Shown piece after piece: positions 59,259-64,000 of a stretch of DNA of 64,000 nt. The position numbers and the translations under genes were made by a program. How positions within the stretch are numbered: the stretch's first letter is position 1; each line of letters opens with the position of its first letter. The stretch is from Gnetum montanum. Its lineage: Eukaryota > Streptophyta > Gnetopsida > Gnetales > Gnetaceae. The stretch spans positions 168,381-232,380 of the forward strand of contig MNCI01035040.1 in assembly GCA_015680685.1 (NCBI GenBank), given 5' to 3'. Below the pieces are notes generated by a model. It saw only the letters and a list, made by a program, of their open reading frames with translations, was not told the origin of the DNA and did not search any database.

Positions 59259-62200
59259 TGGCAACAAACTTCTAAGTCCTTTGATGATATCTTTTAGCCC
59301 ATAGATCTTGGGGTTGAATTATTTAGATTGGGGATTTTTGACCCCTAGCACTTGATTTTTCTTATCACTATAGTTTTTGGTGCTCAAGGGAGGACCTTTT
59401 CCTATTTTCTTTGCTAAAGTGTAATCACCGGTTTTCAATATTTTTACTATAGCGTATTTATTACATAATTGCCTATTATTGGTATTGTCACTGTAACATA
59501 TTAACATATGAATTGTCTTGGGCATTTTATGTTCTAGCATATTTATTGTTCTATTAGCATATTCAACATTAATGTGAATATCAATGCCTATCAAAAGTGC
59601 CTCTTGCATAGAGTAAATCTTAGATTATGCTGCTCCTAAAGCCTATTGATCTTTTAGCCTTTGTTTCCTTTTATTTTTCCAAAATCCCAGTATATTCGAG
59701 TTAAGTACATTATCATAAAAATATGCTTCACAAAAATACAATGAACTAGTTTTTACATTTACATTGAAGCCTTTTTGCTGTTACATTTATGCTAAGCCTA
59801 TTTTTACATTTACACTAAAGCTCGTTTTTACATTTACGCTCATTGCACTTATGCTATATGCTAACATTTTACATTCATGTTGTTGTGACTTGCACCATCT
59901 TGGCCAAATCTCTTAACCATTTATTGTTTATGCCTTTTTCCTCAACCATTTTTAGTCAAGACATAGTTAACATGACCAGAAACCAAGATTTTATTTATAT
60001 CTATGACTTGAAAGACTTGACAATAGTAGAGTGTCATCAATCCCTTAGGCATCTAGGTTGAAGACCTACACACACTGATATTAGTGAAGAGTATTACAAT
60101 TTCATTTGTGCTAAGATACATGTTGACCTATGTAGCCTGCATAAGGAGTTACACTCCAAATGCCAATATGAGCCTATTCACAGAAACAAGAAGGAATACA
60201 TTATTTCCTTTTTGATCACATAGACCTTTCAAAATTGTATATGCATATGATGGCCCAACTAGTTGATGATGATAATGAAGTAGTGACTAGTGAGGAAGGA
60301 ATTTTAGAGTAAGATCGGGATGATCAAGATGAATCAGGGGATATTATGAAACCAATCCTCACCTTAAGGATGTTTTACAATGATCAATTCCTAATTTGTC
60401 TATAGCCAACTTGTTATATTCCACTATCATGGTAAACTAGATATCTTTTATGTCCTCCCTGAATCAAGCTTCTCAACTTGCTTCCTAGTTTGTGTTCATA
60501 TTTACGAATGTGTTTCATTTCACAAGCAACCATGACATCTTTGTCTCACCTAGTGAAGCCTTCACTTAAAGTTTCTTCTCTATCACTACTTTTGTAATAT
60601 TGGCTAGCCCTTCCTTGGGACCTTATGTTTTGCATGTTTCACATGGCCTCTTTATTTTCAACATCCCCTACATCCCTCAAGTTCCTATGCAAACATCGTT
60701 TTTGATGTTTATCCTTCCTACAACGTAATAACATGGTTTGTCTAGTTAATGTCATTACCTATTATGTAGTTATGCATTATTCAACCAATAGTGCAATCAT
60801 CTGGAGCATCGCAGAGCTTAGACCAAGCTTTTCAAATGCTCCAAAATCTAGTCGATAAGTTGTGCAAGCTTAAAGTAAGCACTTTACAAATTGTGAATGT
60901 AATGGACTTTTATTAGGATGATCTCATCAACCCATGTGTGCCACAAATAATGCTACCCATAGATGTTCCCATTCCACACTTCATCAAATATAATGGTGAA
61001 GGAGACCCCAATGCACATCTCATTACTTTTTGTTCTGAGTGTTTCTTATTATAAGCTTGACCTCATAGTGTGTTGTGGATTTTCCCTATGTCTTTGATAG
61101 GAAAAGCTTTAGATTGATATAGGACATTGTCAAGAGGCTCTATCTCCCTACTACATGATTTCATTACCCAATTTGTTAATCAATTTAAGTAAAACTTGAG
61201 GCTAGACACAACCTTAGATTAACTCATGAAGGTAAGATAGGAGTCTCTTGAACCACTACAAAACTTTATTTAAAGATGGAATGCAACATTAAATGAGATT
61301 CTAGAACCCATATTTGAAACTCATCTATTAGACATTTTCAAAGAAGCCATCAATGATTTTATTAAGTCAAAACACTACTATTTAGAATCCTGATCACTAA
61401 GCTAGTTCTTTTCCCAAATTAACAACATAGAGTAGACAACTGAAACTAGCAATGAACCTACTTACGTGGCCTACAAGAACCAATACACGAAGAGGGACAA
61501 TTTAAGAAGTCACAAGCAACTATAGCAAGCATAGCCAAAGATGCAAAACAAAAAAAAGGGCAAAAGCCACCACACCTTTTGCTTCATCTCAATCATCCAC
61601 TTTGAACACTTCAAACCCCAAAACCTAACCTTGAGGATAAAGATATGTCCAGGTATACAAAACCATTGATGAAGTCTTCTAAACTTTTCAATTAGTTGCT
61701 TAAGAACAACCACTTTCAACAAAGGCAACTATCTAAAAATGCTCATAAGAAACATGATCGTCTTTGTGAGATTGCAAATGATCCAATTGTAGCCACCAAG
61801 GACAATCCCCAATACTTCTAGCTTGATAGGTTTTGCCACTACTATCAACTTCTTGGTCACAAGACTAACTTTTGTTTAGCCTTGAAGGATGATCTCCAAA
61901 AGATGATTGATTGTGGGAAGATGGTTTTAGATGGATTCAACTTTTTAAGGTCTCAAAACCAATTAATGCATGTGTAAAAGGATCCCCTTAACACCAATAA
62001 CAACCCTTATATGATAGCCATCTTTAACATTCTTGGTAAGTCTAAATTTGCCAAGGAACCAATTTTGGTTAAGCTGTCTTCTTGTACTTGTAAAACTTCA
62101 ACATCATCAAGTGCAAAGTCACATGTTGTCATACGGGTGTCATTGCCAATAACTCCAAGGAAACCATTTGTTATCAAGGTTCTTGCACCTTCTACAAATA

Positions 62201-63470
62201 AGCCTATAATAAATAATGACCAAGATTCACCTCTTGTAGTTAATACTTCAATCTTGTCCCTATCAACTAACAAACAATTACCATTGAAACACTGAAAACC
62301 ACCCATTGTCAAGCCTAAAACCACAAAAAATAATCAACAAAAGGTCTGGAAGGAAGTTGGTCAATTGAATCCCACATCAATATCAGCTATACCCATGAAC
62401 TCAACCACCCAAACTACATCCACTAGTTAACCAAAAGAAATCCATAGATTAAATATGAGCAAGGGGTCCAAATAGTACATGTTGAAACATGAGATTAAAA
62501 TTCTAGGAAATATGGAGGAATTTAAAGTTACCAAAGCTGAAAAATCACATGTCAATGAAAAGGAATTCCTCACAGTGATCAATCAAGTCAAACTCTTCCT
62601 AAAACAAAAGAACACATTTTTAAGCCCCTATGACTTAATTATGACCTCCCCTACTCATAGAGAAGTGTTAGTTAAATGTTAACTTCTATCCCCATGAGCA
62701 AAAGCATGCTTGCAAGTGAAGAGTTAATTCACTCTATCATTATGCCACCTATGCTCAAAGAAGACCAAAAATATACCACACTAACATTTTGTAATAATGA
62801 GGTTAAAGCAGCCCTCAAGATAATGAAGTGTTGTGTGCTTCCCCTTTATCACTATACGTATTGGCCAGTATAAAGTTCACAATGTTCATGTTGATGATAG
62901 AGCAGCAACAAATGTAATCTCCTTATCCATCATCAAATGCTTAGTCCTAGCAAAAAACATTCAAGAAACCTCTACTTCTACTTTGAAATCTTTCAATAGA
63001 TCACAGGTAGCAATAACGGCTTTGATTTTGTTGCCAAGGAGCAATTTTCCATATTTGCCGATTTTTTGGCAGTTGAAGAAATACCTAGATTCAACTTAAT
63101 TTTAGGATAGCCATGGTTAGCAAGATTATGAGTATTCTCTTTCCCTATCCACCAAGAAATCCATCTACTTTATGAGGGAGGTGAAATAGTAATCCATGGG
63201 GATAGCATGCATCCCTTATTAGTTAACAATGTCAATATTGAATAAGGATTATAGGTGGAGTTTCAAATGAAATTCCTGTTACCAATGATGAACCCAATTC
63301 TAGGAATGGACCTAGCAATACAATAATTAACAACATTGAAATACTAGATGAGACCTGGGAACAAATTCTGTTTAGCATTATGAGTAAAGGGAATGGGAAA
63401 TATCAAATCGTGCAAGAAAAGCTCTATGAACTCCTTGATCTATCAAAGATTAAGAGGCAACTTAGTAATT
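59259..63470 (+). mobile_element. Tat/Athila-like gypsy gag-protease region, decayed, runs off right
   Basis: The gag core reads PHFIKYNGEGDPNAHLITF (about 60980), GKALDWYRTLSRGSISLLHDFITQFVNQF (61100-61190), LMKVRxESLEPLQNFIxRWNATL (61225-61290) and LDIFKEAINDFI (61330-61370). A degenerate CCHC knuckle, FCHYYQLLGHKTNFC, is at 61831-61876 with one Cys lost. An open Ser/Thr/Lys-rich linker follows (62007-62300). The protease is at VHVDDRAATNVISLSIIKCL (62885-62945), where the expected Asp-Gly-Ser is changed, and is followed by the NLILGxPW-like block and YEGGEIVIHGD (63085-63210). RT is not reached; after 63470 the sequence is AT-rich non-coding. Confidence 0.75.
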
Positions 63471-64000
63471 GATACTTTACATCTTTGTATACTAATGATT
63501 TTTTGTTTACTTTTCTAATGTTAAATTATTTTTCTAGTTTTTTATTTCATTTACATATTTCCTTTAAAATTATGTTAACCTTTGATTTGCATTTATATTC
63601 CATTTATAATTTATATTTATTTTCCTATGTAAAACACATAAAACATAAAAATATAAACATATAAAAAAATAAAAAAGAAAAAAACAAAAAATTGTAGAAA
63701 GGGAGTGGTGCAAAATGTAGATAAAACAAAGTGAGCCAAAACATGCATTGAGGAGTCTAAATATTGGCCAAAATAAAACTATTAGAATATATATATATAG
63801 TCTCTGAAATAATAAATGTTAATAAAACAAATAAAATAGTAGGAGCCAACAACCATAATAAAATAAAGTTAAAAAGTATGAACTAGAAGCCATGATATAT
63901 CAAAAAGAAAATATTGCACATCATGTGCAAAAATAATCTAGTCAAGCTATGGGAGGAGGAGGGATGTTGCCAGAGTTGCCATCATCACCATCACTACTAG
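63471..64000. other. AT-rich sequence, nothing recognised
   Basis: 530 bp of A/T-rich sequence with a short (AT)n at about 63789-63800. No motif. If the Tat-like element continues, RT lies beyond the window. Confidence 0.5.

Overview
The window looks like nuclear DNA from a land plant with a large, repeat-rich genome, most likely a gymnosperm or similar lineage. The organism is an inference. It rests on two plant-type genes with GT-AG introns in 64 kb, one gene stretched to about 25 kb by introns of up to 9.5 kb, and a background of decayed Ty3/gypsy, Ty1/copia, L1 and RTE retroelements. I see no bacterial operons, rRNA, functional tRNA gene or CRISPR array. There are four assembly gaps (N at 5721, 35388, 42352-43075 and 46380).

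Layout. 1-3279: the gag part and 5' LTR of a minus-strand gypsy element that runs off the left edge. Its LTR family is called LTR1 here. 3280-11019: no recognisable gene, but a solo LTR1 at 7907-8765. 11020-12399 (minus): a four-exon cytochrome b561 / ascorbate ferrireductase-like gene. It carries a 10-bp tandem duplication that shifts the frame, and a Tyr where a haem-ligand His is expected. 14566-39530 (minus): an 18-exon ABC transporter of subfamily D whose exons join without a frame break into a 661-residue half-transporter with every catalytic motif present. Its introns hold an L1 element with an unusual C-terminal extension (17321-22780), a tRNA-derived SINE with perfect 11-bp target duplications (25714-25891), an RTE tail, a copia integrase remnant split by a solo LTR, and a second, inverted fragment of the same L1 family (about 32080-33640).

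40450-57900 is a nested stack. A minus-strand L1 is split by a nearly full-length but dead plus-strand gypsy element (42168 to about 55840, with 5' LTR, primer site, gag, protease, RT, RNase H, integrase, polypurine tract and 3' LTR). That element was itself hit by further LTR1 copies, an RTE LINE and an unidentified LTR-like insertion. The most striking object is a 1.4-kb palindromic LTR1 derivative at 53652-55050: an inverted 3' part of the LTR fused to the start of a complete LTR, flanked as one unit by a 5-bp target duplication, with the empty site preserved in the other LTR of the host element. 57900-64000 holds the front half of a decayed Tat/Athila-like gypsy element that leaves the window on the right.

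The two host genes are on the same strand, about 2.2 kb apart, with the transporter upstream. Nothing in the sequence suggests that they share a pathway. Only the transporter looks fully functional.
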